A stretch of 64,000 nt of DNA from Pseudoalteromonas spongiae UST010723-006 (GCF_000238255.3 NZ_CP011039.1:1227001-1291000); one strand, 5' to 3'. Shown: positions 35,495 to 45,733, counted from the stretch's first letter. Notes: generated by a model not told the origin, from the sequence alone. Program-made: numbers and translations.

Positions 35495-36301
35495 TTATTT
35501 TTGCGTTGCGGCTTTCATATTACGTACAAAGCTTTCAAGCTCGCTTAGCATAGTTTCAGGTGATTCAAGGTTATTCTCGATAATCTTAACTACTGCAGAG
35601 CCTGAAATGGCACCTGCGGCACCTGAGGCAATTGCCGCTTTTACATCTTCAGGGGTTGAAATACCAAAACCCAGAAGCGCAGGTGCTGCGTTAAAATTTA
35701 ATAACTTTTTGATCATTGAATCTGCAGGCATTTGCGCTTTGGTTTCGGTACCCGTAACACCTGCGCGCGAGAGCAAATAGGTATAACCACGGCCGTAAGA
35801 TGCGCATTGGCGAAGTGTATCGTCATCAGCATTTGGCGTGGCAATAAAGATAGGCTCTATCTCTGCTTGCATGGCAGCTTGTCTAAACATTTTTGACATA
35901 TGCAGCGGCACATCAGCAACTAAAATTGAATCAACGCCCACTTCTTTTGCTGTGCGATAAAAGTTATCAATGCCCTGTGCTAACACTAGGTTTGAATAAA
36001 GCAGTAAGCCAATTGGAATATCCGCGTTGTACTCACGTACTTTACGAATTATTTCAAAGCTCTCAGCTGTGGTGATTTTATTTTCGAGCGCGCGAATATT
36101 GGCCGCCTGAATCACCGGGCCATCAGCGATTGGATCTGAGAATGCAATACCTAGCTCCAGCGCATCAGCGCCGCCGTCAATTAAGCGTTTAATAATCTCA
36201 AAGCTTAATTCTTTGTTTGGGTCGCCAATGGTAACAAATGGCACAAATGCACCTTGGTTAACTTCATTTAATGCGTGAAATGCTTGTTGATAGCGGCTCA
36301 T
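35495..36301 (-). CDS. trpA: Tryptophan synthase alpha chain
   Basis: TrpA cleaves indole-3-glycerol phosphate to indole and glyceraldehyde-3-phosphate in the alpha2beta2 complex. The 268-residue TIM barrel shows FVTIGDP, the catalytic Glu region ([19 protein letters not shown], with the catalytic Asp in it) and loop 6 (SRAGVTGTE). Length equals E. coli TrpA (268). The start overlaps the trpB stop by 4 nt, allowing translational coupling. Confidence 0.97.
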   Translation of the reverse strand: MSRYQQAFHALNEVNQGAFVPFVTIGDPNKELSFEIIKRLIDGGADALELGIAFSDPIADGPVIQAANIRALENKITTAESFEIIRKVREYNADIPIGLLLYSNLVLAQGIDNFYRTAKEVGVDSILVADVPLHMSKMFRQAAMQAEIEPIFIATPNADDDTLRQCASYGRGYTYLLSRAGVTGTETKAQMPADSMIKKLLNFNAAPALLGFGISTPEDVKAAIASGAAGAISGSAVVKIIENNLESPETMLSELESFVRNMKAATQK

Positions 36302-37488
36302 AGTTTGCCTCCTTGATTTAACACTGTATGCACGTGCGCTAAATCTTTGTCACCACGGCCACTTAAATTCACTACAATAATGGTTTCTTCACTTTTTTCT
36401 TCAGCCAGCTTTAATGCGTAAGCAAGGGCATGGCTTGATTCAAGCGCCGGAATAATCCCTTCGTTTTTCGCAAGTAGCTGGAATGCTTCTAAAGCCTCAT
36501 CATCACTAATGCCAACATATTGGGCACGGCCTGTTTCAGCAAGGTGTGCATGCTGAGGGCCAACCGCTGGGTAATCAAGACCTGCAGATACCGAGTAAGA
36601 CTCTTCGATTTGGCCGTTGCTGTCTTGCATAATAAAGGTGTATGCACCGTGCAAAATGCCTTTTGTGCCTTTACAAATTGCCGCGCCATGCTCGTCAGTA
36701 TCAAGGCCTTTACCTGCTGGCTCAACGCCAACCAGTTTTACACTTTCATCGCCAATAAAGTCATTAAACATACCAATTGCGTTAGAGCCACCACCAACAC
36801 AGGCAATCACATAATCTGGTAGGCGGCCTTCTGTATCAAGTACTTGTTGTTTTGCTTCTTCACCAATCATTTTTTGGAAGTCGCGTACAAGTGTTGGGAA
36901 CGGGTGCGGGCCTGCTGCTGTACCAAGTAAGTAGTGTGCCGTATCGTAGTTTGCTGACCAGTCGCGCATTGCTTCGTTAACCGCATCTTTTAATGTGCCA
37001 GAACCTGCGGTAACAGGAATGACTTCTGCGCCCATTAGTTTCATTCTAAATACGTTTGGTTGCTGGCGTTCTACGTCTTTTGCACCCATGTAAACGCGGC
37101 ATTTTAAGCCAAGTAGTGCACAAGCTAGGGCGGTTGCTACACCGTGCTGACCAGCACCGGTTTCAGCAATGACTTCTTTTTTGCCCATACGTTTTGTTAG
37201 TAATGCCTGACCTAACACTTGGTTGGTTTTATGTGCGCCACCGTGCAGTAAATCTTCACGTTTAAGGTAAAGTTTTACCTTAGGGTTTTTCACTAAATTG
37301 CGTGTAAGCGTCAGTGGCGTAGGGCGACCGGCATATTCATTAAGCAGCTTTTCAAACTCTGCATGAAAGCTAGGGTCGTTCTTTGCTTTATTAAATTCAC
37401 TTTCAAGTTGTTTTAAGGCGGGTACCAGAAGTTCTGGTACGTACATGCCGCCAAAATCGCCGAAATAGGCTGGGTTTTTATTTTCCAC
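36298..37488 (-). CDS. trpB: Tryptophan synthase beta chain
   Basis: TrpB is the PLP enzyme joining indole to serine. The 396-residue protein carries the PLP lysine in [18 protein letters not shown], the phosphate loop GGGSNAIG and the NLSGRGDKD end. This is the TrpB1 type, partner of TrpA. It starts 1 nt after the trpCF stop. Confidence 0.98.
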   Translation of the reverse strand: MENKNPAYFGDFGGMYVPELLVPALKQLESEFNKAKNDPSFHAEFEKLLNEYAGRPTPLTLTRNLVKNPKVKLYLKREDLLHGGAHKTNQVLGQALLTKRMGKKEVIAETGAGQHGVATALACALLGLKCRVYMGAKDVERQQPNVFRMKLMGAEVIPVTAGSGTLKDAVNEAMRDWSANYDTAHYLLGTAAGPHPFPTLVRDFQKMIGEEAKQQVLDTEGRLPDYVIACVGGGSNAIGMFNDFIGDESVKLVGVEPAGKGLDTDEHGAAICKGTKGILHGAYTFIMQDSNGQIEESYSVSAGLDYPAVGPQHAHLAETGRAQYVGISDDEALEAFQLLAKNEGIIPALESSHALAYALKLAEEKSEETIIVVNLSGRGDKDLAHVHTVLNQGGKL

Positions 37489-37489
37489 C

Positions 37490-38851
37490 TCAAGATTCCT
37501 TTATCTTAGAAAACACAGAATTAATTTGTTGATGACATTTTTTACCTGGGCTTGTTTCAATGCCCGAATTTAAATCAAGGCCAATGGCTTGGGTTGCAAG
37601 CGCATCAATAATATTGTCGTTATTTAAGCCGCCTGCGAGCATATAGTTGCGTTCGTTAATCAGCACATCCCAATTAAAGGTTTGCCCCGTACCACCGCTT
37701 TGGTTGCCCACTTTGGTATCAAATAAATAGCGATCAGCCCCTTGGCTCTTATGTTCAATCACATCGCTTACCGCAACGGCTTTCCATACTTGCACGCTCG
37801 CTGGTAGCGCCTTTTTAAGCGTAGCAATATAGGTTTCGTCTTCATCGCCATGTAACTGTACTGCAACCAGTTTTAGCTCAACGGCAATATGTACAATGGT
37901 GTCAATCGTTTCGTTTACAAATACGCCAACAAAGCCTAAATCGCAGCTATCGGCAATTGGTTTTGCACAGTCAATATCAACGTAACGTGGCGATTTTGCA
38001 TAAAAAATCAGGCCACCAAATACCGCGCCCGCATTATATGCGGCAATCGCATCTTGTGAGCGCGTCAAACCGCACACTTTATTTTCACCTAGAATCAGCT
38101 TACGACAGGCCAAATCAAGGTTCTGTTCAGCCATCAGTGAGCTGCCAACTAAAAAGCCGTTACACAGAGATTTTAAGCGTTTTACATCAGCGTGAGTGTA
38201 AATGCCCGATTCTGAAATAACCACTTTCCCTGCAGGGATTAACGCACGAAGGGTTTCTGTAGTGGCAAGGTCGGTACTTAAATCACGCAGATTACGGTTA
38301 TTAATACCAATAATCTCAGCGTCGAGTGTTAATGCGCGGTGTACTTCTTCTTCGTTACTCACTTCGGTCAAAATTGCCATATTGAGCGATTTTGCCACCT
38401 TTGCAAGCGCGGAGTACTCATCATCATTAAGCACACTTAGCATCAGTAAAATTGCATCTCCACCGTGCAGGCGTGCTAAATACACTTGGTACTCATCAAT
38501 GAAGAAATCTTTACAAATAAGCGGTTGATTCACCAATGAACGTACTTTAGTTAAGTAATCAAAACTGCCTTGAAAGTATTTCTCGTCAGTCAGTACACTA
38601 ATGCACGCAGCGTAATGCTTGTAAGCACCGGTAATTTCATCAAGATTAAAATCATCACGAATAAGCCCTTTGGATGGCGAGGCTTTTTTACACTCTAAAA
38701 TAAAGTTAGTGCCGGGTTTTGCTAGTTCGCCGTAAAAATCACGCTCGGTTGGTACCACCTCATCAATAAAGCTTTCAAGTGGCTTATTGGCTTTACGCGA
38801 TCCAAGCTCAATGCGTTTATCGGCAACAATTTTTTCTAATACATTAGCCAT
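37490..38851 (-). CDS. trpCF: Bifunctional IGP synthase / PRA isomerase
   Basis: This fused protein carries indole-3-glycerol phosphate synthase (about 1-255; [29 protein letters not shown]) and phosphoribosylanthranilate isomerase (about 258-453; [10 protein letters not shown], ending [14 protein letters not shown]). The fusion is the gammaproteobacterial form. I chose the ATG at 38851 ([13 protein letters not shown]); a start 45 nt earlier is unlikely. The chosen start overlaps the trpD stop by 8 nt. Confidence 0.97.
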   Translation of the reverse strand: MANVLEKIVADKRIELGSRKANKPLESFIDEVVPTERDFYGELAKPGTNFILECKKASPSKGLIRDDFNLDEITGAYKHYAACISVLTDEKYFQGSFDYLTKVRSLVNQPLICKDFFIDEYQVYLARLHGGDAILLMLSVLNDDEYSALAKVAKSLNMAILTEVSNEEEVHRALTLDAEIIGINNRNLRDLSTDLATTETLRALIPAGKVVISESGIYTHADVKRLKSLCNGFLVGSSLMAEQNLDLACRKLILGENKVCGLTRSQDAIAAYNAGAVFGGLIFYAKSPRYVDIDCAKPIADSCDLGFVGVFVNETIDTIVHIAVELKLVAVQLHGDEDETYIATLKKALPASVQVWKAVAVSDVIEHKSQGADRYLFDTKVGNQSGGTGQTFNWDVLINERNYMLAGGLNNDNIIDALATQAIGLDLNSGIETSPGKKCHQQINSVFSKIKES

Positions 38852-39851
38852 GAGACACCTCGATAATGCGTGATAAATGTGAAAACGCTGCGCCACTTTC
38901 CAGGTGGTTTTGTACCGCCTGTGTTGCGTCTTTAAAGTTGCTGTAGTCGCCTTGCATTACAAGCACGGCTGCAACATTTGCGGCAATCGCTGCATTGTGC
39001 GCAGGCTTGCCTTCACCTTTTAAAATCGCAAGGCTTGCCGCCGCGTTATAATCAGGCTCGCCACCTTCAATATCTGATAGGGCATAGTTATCAAGGCCAA
39101 AATCTTGCGGTTGTAGAGTGTACTCAATAATTTCACCGTCTTTTAGCTCGGCAACCTGTGTTTCACCGTGTAGGGCAATTTCATCGGTACCTGCACCGTG
39201 GACCACCATAACCCGCTCACAGCCAAGTAGTTTAAGTGTTTGCGCCATCGGGCGAAGTAATTCAGGGGTATAAACCCCAAGCAGTTGATGGCTTGGTTTT
39301 GCAGGGTTTGCCAACGGCCCTAAAATATTAAATAAGGTGCGTGTTTTAAGTGCGGTACGCACTGGCATCGCGTATTTCACACCTGCATGGTAAAGCGGTG
39401 CAAATAAAAAGGTAAAATGGGTTTTTGCTAGGCAGTTTTCTGCTTGTGCCACACTCATATTAATATTGATGCCAAGGGCATTAAGTAAGTCAGACGAGCC
39501 CGATTTACTTGAAACACTGCGGTTGCCGTGTTTTACCATATTAACGCCCATGCTCGCGGCAACAATGGCAGCAGTAGTTGACACGTTAATTGAATTGGCA
39601 CCATCACCACCGGTGCCACATGAATCAAAGCTTATGGCACTTGGGTTAGTAAATGTCACTGCATTATCGCGCATGGCTTTTGCAGCACCTGCAATTTCGT
39701 TGTCGGTTTCGCCTTTAATTTTAAGCGCGGTTAACGCTGCGGTAAGCTCGATTTCGCTAACTTGACCTGTCATTACAAGATTAAAAAACTCGCTGCTCTG
39801 TTCAAACGTTAAATCTTGTTGTTCGATTAAGAGATTAACAAGTGGTTGCAT
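38844..39851 (-). CDS. trpD: Anthranilate phosphoribosyltransferase
   Basis: TrpD transfers phosphoribose from PRPP to anthranilate. The 335-residue stand-alone enzyme carries the PRPP loop (DSCGTGGDGANSINVST) and the KHGNRSVSSKSGSSDLLNALG signature. It is not fused to TrpG, unlike in E. coli. Its first base overlaps the last base of trpG. Confidence 0.97.
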   Translation of the reverse strand: MQPLVNLLIEQQDLTFEQSSEFFNLVMTGQVSEIELTAALTALKIKGETDNEIAGAAKAMRDNAVTFTNPSAISFDSCGTGGDGANSINVSTTAAIVAASMGVNMVKHGNRSVSSKSGSSDLLNALGININMSVAQAENCLAKTHFTFLFAPLYHAGVKYAMPVRTALKTRTLFNILGPLANPAKPSHQLLGVYTPELLRPMAQTLKLLGCERVMVVHGAGTDEIALHGETQVAELKDGEIIEYTLQPQDFGLDNYALSDIEGGEPDYNAAASLAILKGEGKPAHNAAIAANVAAVLVMQGDYSNFKDATQAVQNHLESGAAFSHLSRIIEVSHG

Positions 39852-40450
39852 TATGCGCCCTCCACATTGGCTAAATAAGCTAGGCTTTGCTTTAACAGCT
39901 GTGAGCCATTTGGCGTTAAAATTGATTCTGGGTGAAACTGAAACCCAATTACTTTATCTTGCTCTTGAATAATTGCCATAGGAATTGTGTCGTAGCTGGC
40001 AATGACATCAAGGCTATCTGGTACTTCGGTTGCCATGAGTGAATGGTAACGCGCCACTGGTATTTGCGAATGTAAGCCACTAAATACTGCGTGCTCTTTA
40101 AGTTCTATAAGTGATGATTTGCCATGCACTGTTTCACCTGCGTGACCAACCACACCACCGTAACACTCCACAATTGCTTGGTGGCCTAAACAAATACCCA
40201 GCATAGGGTAGCGGCCTTTCGCTTTATTGATAAGCTCAATTAAATTGCCCGCTTGTTTTGGGGTGCCAGGGCCAGGTGAAAGTACTAATGTTACAGGGCA
40301 AGTTTCCTCAGCCATTTTGCTTAAAATGGTGTCGGCCGGAACATGGTTACGATAAACCACCAGTTCAAAGCCCAATTGCTCAAATTCATCCACCAAGTTG
40401 TAGCTAAACGAATCAAAATTATCGATAAAGTAAATTTTTGCCTGCGCCAT
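39851..40450 (-). CDS. trpG: Anthranilate synthase component II (glutaminase)
   Basis: TrpG is the class I glutamine amidotransferase feeding ammonia to TrpE. The 199-residue protein has the nucleophile motif GICLGHQAI (Cys around residue 85), the catalytic His-Glu pair in FQFHPES and an oxyanion SPGPGTP. Free-standing TrpG of this kind often also serves PabB (inference). The start overlaps the trpE stop by 1 nt. Confidence 0.96.
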   Translation of the reverse strand: MAQAKIYFIDNFDSFSYNLVDEFEQLGFELVVYRNHVPADTILSKMAEETCPVTLVLSPGPGTPKQAGNLIELINKAKGRYPMLGICLGHQAIVECYGGVVGHAGETVHGKSSLIELKEHAVFSGLHSQIPVARYHSLMATEVPDSLDVIASYDTIPMAIIQEQDKVIGFQFHPESILTPNGSQLLKQSLAYLANVEGA

Positions 40451-42033
40451 TAGGCTTCTCCTTGGTAGATAGACTTAATTGCACGAATAACCGCTTGTGC
40501 TTTTTGGCGAGTTTCGTTTGCTTCTAGTTGTGGCACTGAGTCATAAACTACGCCTGCACCTGCTTGCACGTAAGCCATATTATCTTTAACAAAGGCACTA
40601 CGAATAACAATGCAGCTGTCCATCGCACCATCACCAGTTAAATAACCCACAGCACCACCGTAGCTGCCACGGCGTTTACCTTCGGTAATACGCACCAGCT
40701 CGGCCGCTTTTACTTTTGGTGAGCCAACCAAGGTGCCCATATTCATACACGCTTGGTAGGCATGCAGTGCATCCAGCTCAGGTTTTAATTGACCTACCAC
40801 GCGCGATACTAAATGCATCACTTGCGAGTAGCGGTCAACTTTTAATAATTCTTTTACGTAGCGCGAACCCGGTGTTGAAATGCGGGCAATGTCGTTACGC
40901 GCTAAATCAACTAGCATAATGTGCTCGGCGCGCTCTTTTTTATCATCGCGCAAATCTAGTTCAATTTTGCTATCAAGGTCAAAGTTAATGCTGCCATCAA
41001 CATTTTTACCACGGGCACGCGTACCGGCAATTGGGTAGACCTCTACTTGATTGGTGCTTTGGCAATATTTAAGCGCAGATTCGGGTGATGCACCAAATAA
41101 CACAAAGTTTTCATCTTTCATGTAAAACATGTAAGGGCTTGGGTTTTGTGTTTTAAGCTGATGATATGCTGCAAGTGAGTCAGCACATGGTAATGAAAAA
41201 CAGCGAGACGGCACGACTTGGAAAATGTCGCCATCGACAATGTGTTTTTTAAGGGTTTCGACTTGTTGACAAAAGGTTGCGTCGTCAATATCAACACTTT
41301 CACTTACAGCGCCCGGAAAGGTTGGGGCATTATAAGCTGGTAAATCGTCACACAGCTTATTAAGTGCTTCAAGCTTTTGGCCTACTTCAAAACAGTTGGC
41401 GTGTGCGTCGGGACCGCTAAATACATTGCCAATAAGTTCTGTGGTATTTGCTTGATGGTCAATAACAATCAGTGTTTCTGCAAGATAAAAAACAAAATCA
41501 GGGGTTGTGTTATCGCCGTTTGGTACGTCTGGAAGTGACTCAAAGTTGGCAACCATATCGTAGGCAAAAGTGCCGCCTAAAAATACTGCAAAATGAGATT
41601 CTGTGGTGCTTTCAATATTATTGATACATTGTCTTAATGCGGTAAATGCATTGTCAGCCACTAAGCGACTCGCTTCATCCATCAAACTGGTATCGCGTTC
41701 AAACACAATGCTTAGGCTTGAATTTGCAAGTTCAACGTTGTGATCTTTAAAAAAGCCAGCTAAATGGGGTAGTAGCTGTTTGCCGTTATTGCTTTTTGCA
41801 TCAAACGTTACCGTGTCACCATTACATTCAATACGAATAGCAGCATCGGCTAAAATTAAACTTTTTACATTATCTTTTGAATCAATTTCCGCTGATTCTA
41901 ACAATAAGCTATTAAAGTTAGTCGGGTTGTTACATACCGCGCTGTAAAGTGCTAGTGGACTTTCAATGTAGTCCCGCGCCAGCGAAATGCTGGTAACTTT
42001 ACCGACCTCGGTTGATATATGACTAAATATCAC
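40450..42033 (-). CDS. trpE: Anthranilate synthase component I
   Basis: TrpE converts chorismate to anthranilate with TrpG. The 527-residue protein has the feedback-inhibition pocket LLLES near residue 44, the chorismate-binding C-terminal domain (PIAGTRARG, the TrpE-type motif in place of the PabB PIKGT; MGTLVGSPKVKA) and the QAGAGVVYDSVP end. The start is a GTG with AAGGAATGAGG just upstream. It is the first structural gene after the two leader peptides. Confidence 0.96.
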   Translation of the reverse strand: MIFSHISTEVGKVTSISLARDYIESPLALYSAVCNNPTNFNSLLLESAEIDSKDNVKSLILADAAIRIECNGDTVTFDAKSNNGKQLLPHLAGFFKDHNVELANSSLSIVFERDTSLMDEASRLVADNAFTALRQCINNIESTTESHFAVFLGGTFAYDMVANFESLPDVPNGDNTTPDFVFYLAETLIVIDHQANTTELIGNVFSGPDAHANCFEVGQKLEALNKLCDDLPAYNAPTFPGAVSESVDIDDATFCQQVETLKKHIVDGDIFQVVPSRCFSLPCADSLAAYHQLKTQNPSPYMFYMKDENFVLFGASPESALKYCQSTNQVEVYPIAGTRARGKNVDGSINFDLDSKIELDLRDDKKERAEHIMLVDLARNDIARISTPGSRYVKELLKVDRYSQVMHLVSRVVGQLKPELDALHAYQACMNMGTLVGSPKVKAAELVRITEGKRRGSYGGAVGYLTGDGAMDSCIVIRSAFVKDNMAYVQAGAGVVYDSVPQLEANETRQKAQAVIRAIKSIYQGEA

Positions 42034-42050
42034 GCCTCATTCCTTATACA

Positions 42051-42076
42051 AAAAAGCCCGCTTAGAAGGCGGGCTG
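42051..42076 (-). terminator. trp attenuator 2 (terminator proximal to trpE)
   Basis: On the minus strand AGCCCGC pairs with GCGGGCT around a 7-nt loop, followed by a T-run. It lies between the second leader peptide and trpE. A CGCGGGAGG segment after the leader stop (plus-strand complement at 42096-42104) can pair with the CCCGCC arm to form an antiterminator. Confidence 0.9.
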
Positions 42077-42108
42077 AATAATAGACAAACAAAATCCTCC
42101 CGCGTTAA

Positions 42109-42153
42109 TTACAGGAACCACCACCATTGGATTAGTTGTTTGTTATTACTCAT
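42109..42153 (-). CDS. trpL: trp leader peptide 2 (MSNNKQLIQWWWFL)
   Basis: This is a 14-residue leader read on the minus strand from ATG at 42153 to TAA at 42109, with a GAGGTG ribosome site. It contains three consecutive TGG Trp codons (residues 10-12) just before the stop, followed by the antiterminator segment and attenuator 2. This is the standard layout for ribosome-mediated attenuation by charged tRNA-Trp. Confidence 0.93.
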   Translation of the reverse strand: MSNNKQLIQWWWFL

Positions 42154-42174
42154 TATTCACCTCAAATTAGACAT

Positions 42175-42203
42175 AAAAAAACCCGCACATTGTGCGGGTT
42201 TTA
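42175..42203 (-). terminator. trp attenuator 1 (distal terminator)
   Basis: On the minus strand AAAACCCGCAC pairs with GTGCGGGTTTT around a 3-nt loop and is followed by T residues. It lies between leader peptides 1 and 2. A CGCGGGTGGG segment after leader 1 (plus-strand complement at 42227-42236) can compete for the CCCGC arm. Confidence 0.9.
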
Positions 42204-42237
42204 AGAATAGTTTAGATACAATTATTCCCACCCGCGA

Positions 42238-42288
42238 TTACGAGTGCCACCACCATACTGTTTTGATTTGTGAAGTTACTAATTGCAT
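42238..42288 (-). CDS. trp leader peptide 1 (MQLVTSQIKTVWWWHS)
   Basis: This is a 16-residue leader read on the minus strand from ATG at 42288 to TAA at 42238. AGGA lies about 8 nt before the ATG. It contains three consecutive TGG codons (residues 12-14) near the stop, followed by its own competing segment and attenuator 1. It is a second, upstream copy of the trp attenuation device. Confidence 0.88.
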   Translation of the reverse strand: MQLVTSQIKTVWWWHS

Positions 42289-42317
42289 TTAAACGATTCC
42301 TAAAATGTTTCAGCCAT

Positions 42318-42347
42318 AGTAAACCCCAGATTGTATACATGAGTCAA
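42318..42347 (-). promoter_or_regulatory. Candidate trp promoter
   Basis: On the minus strand TTGACT (42347-42342) and TTTACT (42323-42318) are separated by 18 nt. This would place the RNA start about 20-25 nt before leader 1. A TrpR operator was not convincingly found. The -10 match is weak. Confidence 0.4.
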
Positions 42348-42426
42348 CACAAAACCGCCATTTTTTATAACTAATCGGATTTGTTAGTGTTTATTGGTTA
42401 TAAGCAGTGTTTAAACAGTTATAAAA

Positions 42427-43272
42427 TCAGGGTTTTAGTGGCTTTTTACCAAGCACAACCAGCAAAATTCCGATTAGAATAATAGCTCCAGAAATTGCTA
42501 GTCGTTCACTGATAGGCTCGGATAAAAATAAAAAGCCACCAATACCGGCAATAATAGGTACCGAGAGCTGCGATACAGCTGCTTGCACTGAGGTTAAGTG
42601 TTTTAGTGCAACATACCAAATGGCGTAACCAATACCTGATGTCACACTGCCAGCTATCACAGCGAGTAAAATCCCTGTGGTTGAGGCATTAGTTGAGTTG
42701 AGTGTCATCAAGCTTAGTAACGTTATAAAAGGTAAGGTGCGCATAAAATTAAAGGCGGTATCGGCAAGGGGATTAGATGAGTTTTTGCCAGCTAAGGTAT
42801 AGCCCGCCCACGCCATACCCGAAATCATCATAAGCACAAAACCAGTCAGTGAAGGTGATGAAATATCAGGCAGCACCAAGTAGCTAAAACCAATAAACGC
42901 AATTAGCGCGCCGCACCATTCGATAGGATAAATTTTGGTACCTGAAAAAAAGGTATAAGCAAGCATGCTAAATTGCACCGATGAAAAGAGCACAAGTGCC
43001 CCAATAGCGGTTTCAAGTGAAATATAGGCATAGGAAAAGGTTATGGCGTAAATAAACAAATAAACGGCGCCAAGCCATGAACCTTTGCTCGCTGTTTGTT
43101 TATTTTTATGAAAAAGGGCGTAAAGAATAAAAAGCGTTATCGCACCTGAGAATAAACGAATTGAGGTGAAGCTTGCGGCGTCAATTTGCCCTTGCCCAAG
43201 GGCTATTCGGCAAAGAATAGAGTTTCCAGCAAAGGCGATAAGTGAAAGTAGGGTAATTAGCAGTATTTTCAT
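42427..43272 (-). CDS. EamA/DMT-family transporter
   Basis: This 281-residue protein has ten predicted membrane helices in two EamA halves (about 5-130 and 140-275), with the typical second-half pattern VAVVSQLSVPIIAGIGGF-like (AAVSQLSVPIIAG). DMT proteins of this size usually export metabolites or amino acids. It lies upstream of the trp leader on the same strand, with the trp promoter in the gap. The substrate is unknown. Confidence 0.9.
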   Translation of the reverse strand: MKILLITLLSLIAFAGNSILCRIALGQGQIDAASFTSIRLFSGAITLFILYALFHKNKQTASKGSWLGAVYLFIYAITFSYAYISLETAIGALVLFSSVQFSMLAYTFFSGTKIYPIEWCGALIAFIGFSYLVLPDISSPSLTGFVLMMISGMAWAGYTLAGKNSSNPLADTAFNFMRTLPFITLLSLMTLNSTNASTTGILLAVIAGSVTSGIGYAIWYVALKHLTSVQAAVSQLSVPIIAGIGGFLFLSEPISERLAISGAIILIGILLVVLGKKPLKP

Positions 43273-43429
43273 AAATTAAAGCGGCACTGTTTATTATTAA
43301 TCGAGTTTAAACAGATAAAGACCTTTATTCGCAAATATTAATTTCCCAAATGAAAGCAAACAAATCAGCAAGAGTAATTAGCCACTGAATTTGGTATGAT
43401 TACACGCAATACAAACGAAAACCATATTT

Positions 43430-44284
43430 ATGAAATTTGACCTACACAGCCATACGTATTATTCCGATGGCAAGCTATCCCCAGAAGACTTAGTTGAACG
43501 CGCCGTTGAAAAAGGCGTTGATATATTAGCGATTACCGATCACGATACCGTTAAGGCGCTGCCAATTGCACAGCAACATATCGACAAAAATGCGTTACCG
43601 CTGACACTTGTTAAGGGCATCGAGTTTTCAACTAAGTGGGAAAGCTTTGAAATTCATATTGTTGGTTTAAACATTGATGTTGAAAATAGCACTTTGGCAT
43701 GCTTGATTGCTGAGCAAACAGGAAAACGCGCAACACGCGCAGAAAAAATGGCTGAAAAGCTCGAAAAACGCGGGTTTGAAAACGTATTAGAACAAGCAAA
43801 AGCGTTAGCCAACAAAGGCCAGCTTACCCGCGCTCATTTTGCTCAAGTAATTCAAGCGCAAGGGGCAGCAAACACTTTACAAGGGGTGTTTAAAAAATTT
43901 TTAGTGCGCGGTAAACCGGGATATGTAACCAGCGAATGGTGTGATGTTGCCACTGCCGTGAAGGCAATTAAAGCTGCAGGTGGTCAAGCGGTATTAGCAC
44001 ATCCAAGTCGTTATAAATTATCCAATAAATGGTTGCGCCGTTTGCTTGAAGAATTTAAACATGCTGGTGGCGATGGCATTGAAGTGGCGCTGCCACAACA
44101 AGCACCGAGTGATCGTCAGTTTTTAGCCCAGCTTGCTGAAGAATATCAGCTGCTTTCGTCGCAAGGTTCAGATTTTCATTTTGCAACCAACTGGTTAGAA
44201 CTTGGAAAGAACTTATACTTACCTAAAGCCAGTGTGCCAATTTGGCAGGATTGGGCGATTGCCAAAGAACAAGAATTAAATTAA
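43430..44284 (+). CDS. rnm: PHP-domain 5'-3' exoribonuclease / nucleotide phosphatase (YciV/RNase AM type)
   Basis: This 284-residue PHP enzyme has the metal-ligand motifs DLHSHTYYSDGKL (residues 3-15), AITDHDT, KGIEFS, VLAHPSRY and SDFHF. In E. coli YciV (RNase AM) matures 5' ends of rRNA and hydrolyses 3',5'-bisphosphonucleotides. It has the same neighbours as in E. coli: divergent from the trp operon and followed by yciO. Spacing to yciO is 9 bp. Confidence 0.92.
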   Translation: MKFDLHSHTYYSDGKLSPEDLVERAVEKGVDILAITDHDTVKALPIAQQHIDKNALPLTLVKGIEFSTKWESFEIHIVGLNIDVENSTLACLIAEQTGKRATRAEKMAEKLEKRGFENVLEQAKALANKGQLTRAHFAQVIQAQGAANTLQGVFKKFLVRGKPGYVTSEWCDVATAVKAIKAAGGQAVLAHPSRYKLSNKWLRRLLEEFKHAGGDGIEVALPQQAPSDRQFLAQLAEEYQLLSSQGSDFHFATNWLELGKNLYLPKASVPIWQDWAIAKEQELN

Positions 44285-44293
44285 GGATATCCA

Positions 44294-44914
44294 ATGAGTC
44301 AATTTTTTCATATTCATCCAGAAAACCCACAGGCGCGTTTAGTGCGTCAAGCGGTTGATATGATCCAGCAAGGCAAGGTAATTGTGTTTCCAACCGATTC
44401 AGGTTATGCAATCGGCTGTAGCATAGGTAATAAAAATGCAATGGAGCGTATTGCGCGTATTCGTGGTTTAGAAAAACACCATAACTTTACCCTTGTTTGC
44501 CGTGATTTATCGGAACTTGCCACTTACGCCCGTGTAGATAACAGTTTGTTTCGCTTAATTAAAAATAATACGCCAGGGCAATACACCTTTATTTTCAAAG
44601 GTACTAAAGAAGTGCCACGTCGCTTGCTTAATGAGAAAAAGAAAACCATTGGTATTCGCGTGCCTGATCACATTATTACTCAAGCGATTTTGGCGGAGTT
44701 GGGTGAGCCGTTAATGTCATGTTCGTTAATTTTACCGGGTGAACAATTTGCTGAGGCGGATCCAGAAGAAATTCGTTTTCAATTAGAAAAACAAGTGGAT
44801 TTAATTATTCACGGTGGCTATTTGTCTGAGCAGCCAACCACTGTGGTAGATTTTTCGGAAGACACGGTAGAGATTATTCGTGTGGGTGCAGGCGACCCAG
44901 CACCATTTGAATAA
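44294..44914 (+). CDS. yciO: YciO (Sua5/YciO/YrdC family)
   Basis: This 206-residue protein has the YrdC fold with GKVIVFPTDSGYAIGC (ATP/threonylcarbamoyl site), RIRGLEKHHNFTLVCRDLS and a PLMSCSLILPGE loop. YciO is a paralogue of the t6A enzyme TsaC; its physiological role is not fully established. Co-directional with rnm upstream and scpA downstream. Confidence 0.93.
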   Translation: MSQFFHIHPENPQARLVRQAVDMIQQGKVIVFPTDSGYAIGCSIGNKNAMERIARIRGLEKHHNFTLVCRDLSELATYARVDNSLFRLIKNNTPGQYTFIFKGTKEVPRRLLNEKKKTIGIRVPDHIITQAILAELGEPLMSCSLILPGEQFAEADPEEIRFQLEKQVDLIIHGGYLSEQPTTVVDFSEDTVEIIRVGAGDPAPFE

Positions 44915-44938
44915 GTATCCAGAGTTTAAACAGCGCCC

Positions 44939-45733
44939 ATGAGCGAAATGCAGCAGCAAAAATTACCGCTTGGCTTTTTACATGGCAAAGCGGTAACTGA
45001 TAAACCTGAAGATCTTTATATTCCGCCCGATGCACTTGAAGTGGCACTGGAAGCATTTGAAGGTCCGCTTGATTTATTGCTGTATCTAATTAAAAAGCAC
45101 AAACTCGATATTCTTGATGTTTCGATTGCCAAAATCACTGGGCAATATATGCAATATGTTGAGATGATGAAAGAGTTTAAGTTAGAGCTTGCCGCTGAAT
45201 ACTTAGTGATGGCGGCGTTACTTGCTCAAATTAAATCTCGCTTATTATTACCGGTACATAAAGAGCTGGAAGAAGAGGAAGATGATCCTCGGGCACTGCT
45301 GATTAAGCGCTTACAAGAATACGAACAATTTAGAAAAGCAGCCGAAAACCTAGATGCGTTACCACGAGTAGAACGCGATATTTATATTGCCCATGCGCTG
45401 TTAGATGAAACACAGTCGCAAGGTGTTGAACTGCCTGACCTCTGTGTGAAAGAGTTATTGCTGGCACTTAGTGATGTAATGGCGCGAGCGCAAACGTTAA
45501 CCCATCATCAAGTTAGTGCCGAAGTGCTTTCAACCCGAGCGCGAATGTCACATATTTTATCGCTTTTAACAGAAAATGATGGCTTTTTGCCATTCTCTCA
45601 GGCGTTTGAACACGTTGAAGGCAAAGCGGCTGTAGTGGTAAGTTTTATCGCCATTTTAGAGCTGGTGAAGGAAAGCTTGATTGTGGTTCAGCAAAGCGAT
45701 ATAAACTCGCTCATCTACCTTAAACTAAAATAA
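44939..45733 (+). CDS. scpA: Segregation and condensation protein A
   Basis: ScpA is the kleisin bridging SMC heads, working with ScpB. The 264-residue protein has the kleisin N-terminus (FEGPLDLLLYLIKKHKLDILD), an acidic linker near residue 115 and a winged-helix C-terminus ending in SLIYLKLK. It is followed 17 bp later by scpB. The presence of ScpAB rather than MukBEF-type genes here fits many Alteromonadales. Confidence 0.95.
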   Translation: MSEMQQQKLPLGFLHGKAVTDKPEDLYIPPDALEVALEAFEGPLDLLLYLIKKHKLDILDVSIAKITGQYMQYVEMMKEFKLELAAEYLVMAALLAQIKSRLLLPVHKELEEEEDDPRALLIKRLQEYEQFRKAAENLDALPRVERDIYIAHALLDETQSQGVELPDLCVKELLLALSDVMARAQTLTHHQVSAEVLSTRARMSHILSLLTENDGFLPFSQAFEHVEGKAAVVVSFIAILELVKESLIVVQQSDINSLIYLKLK

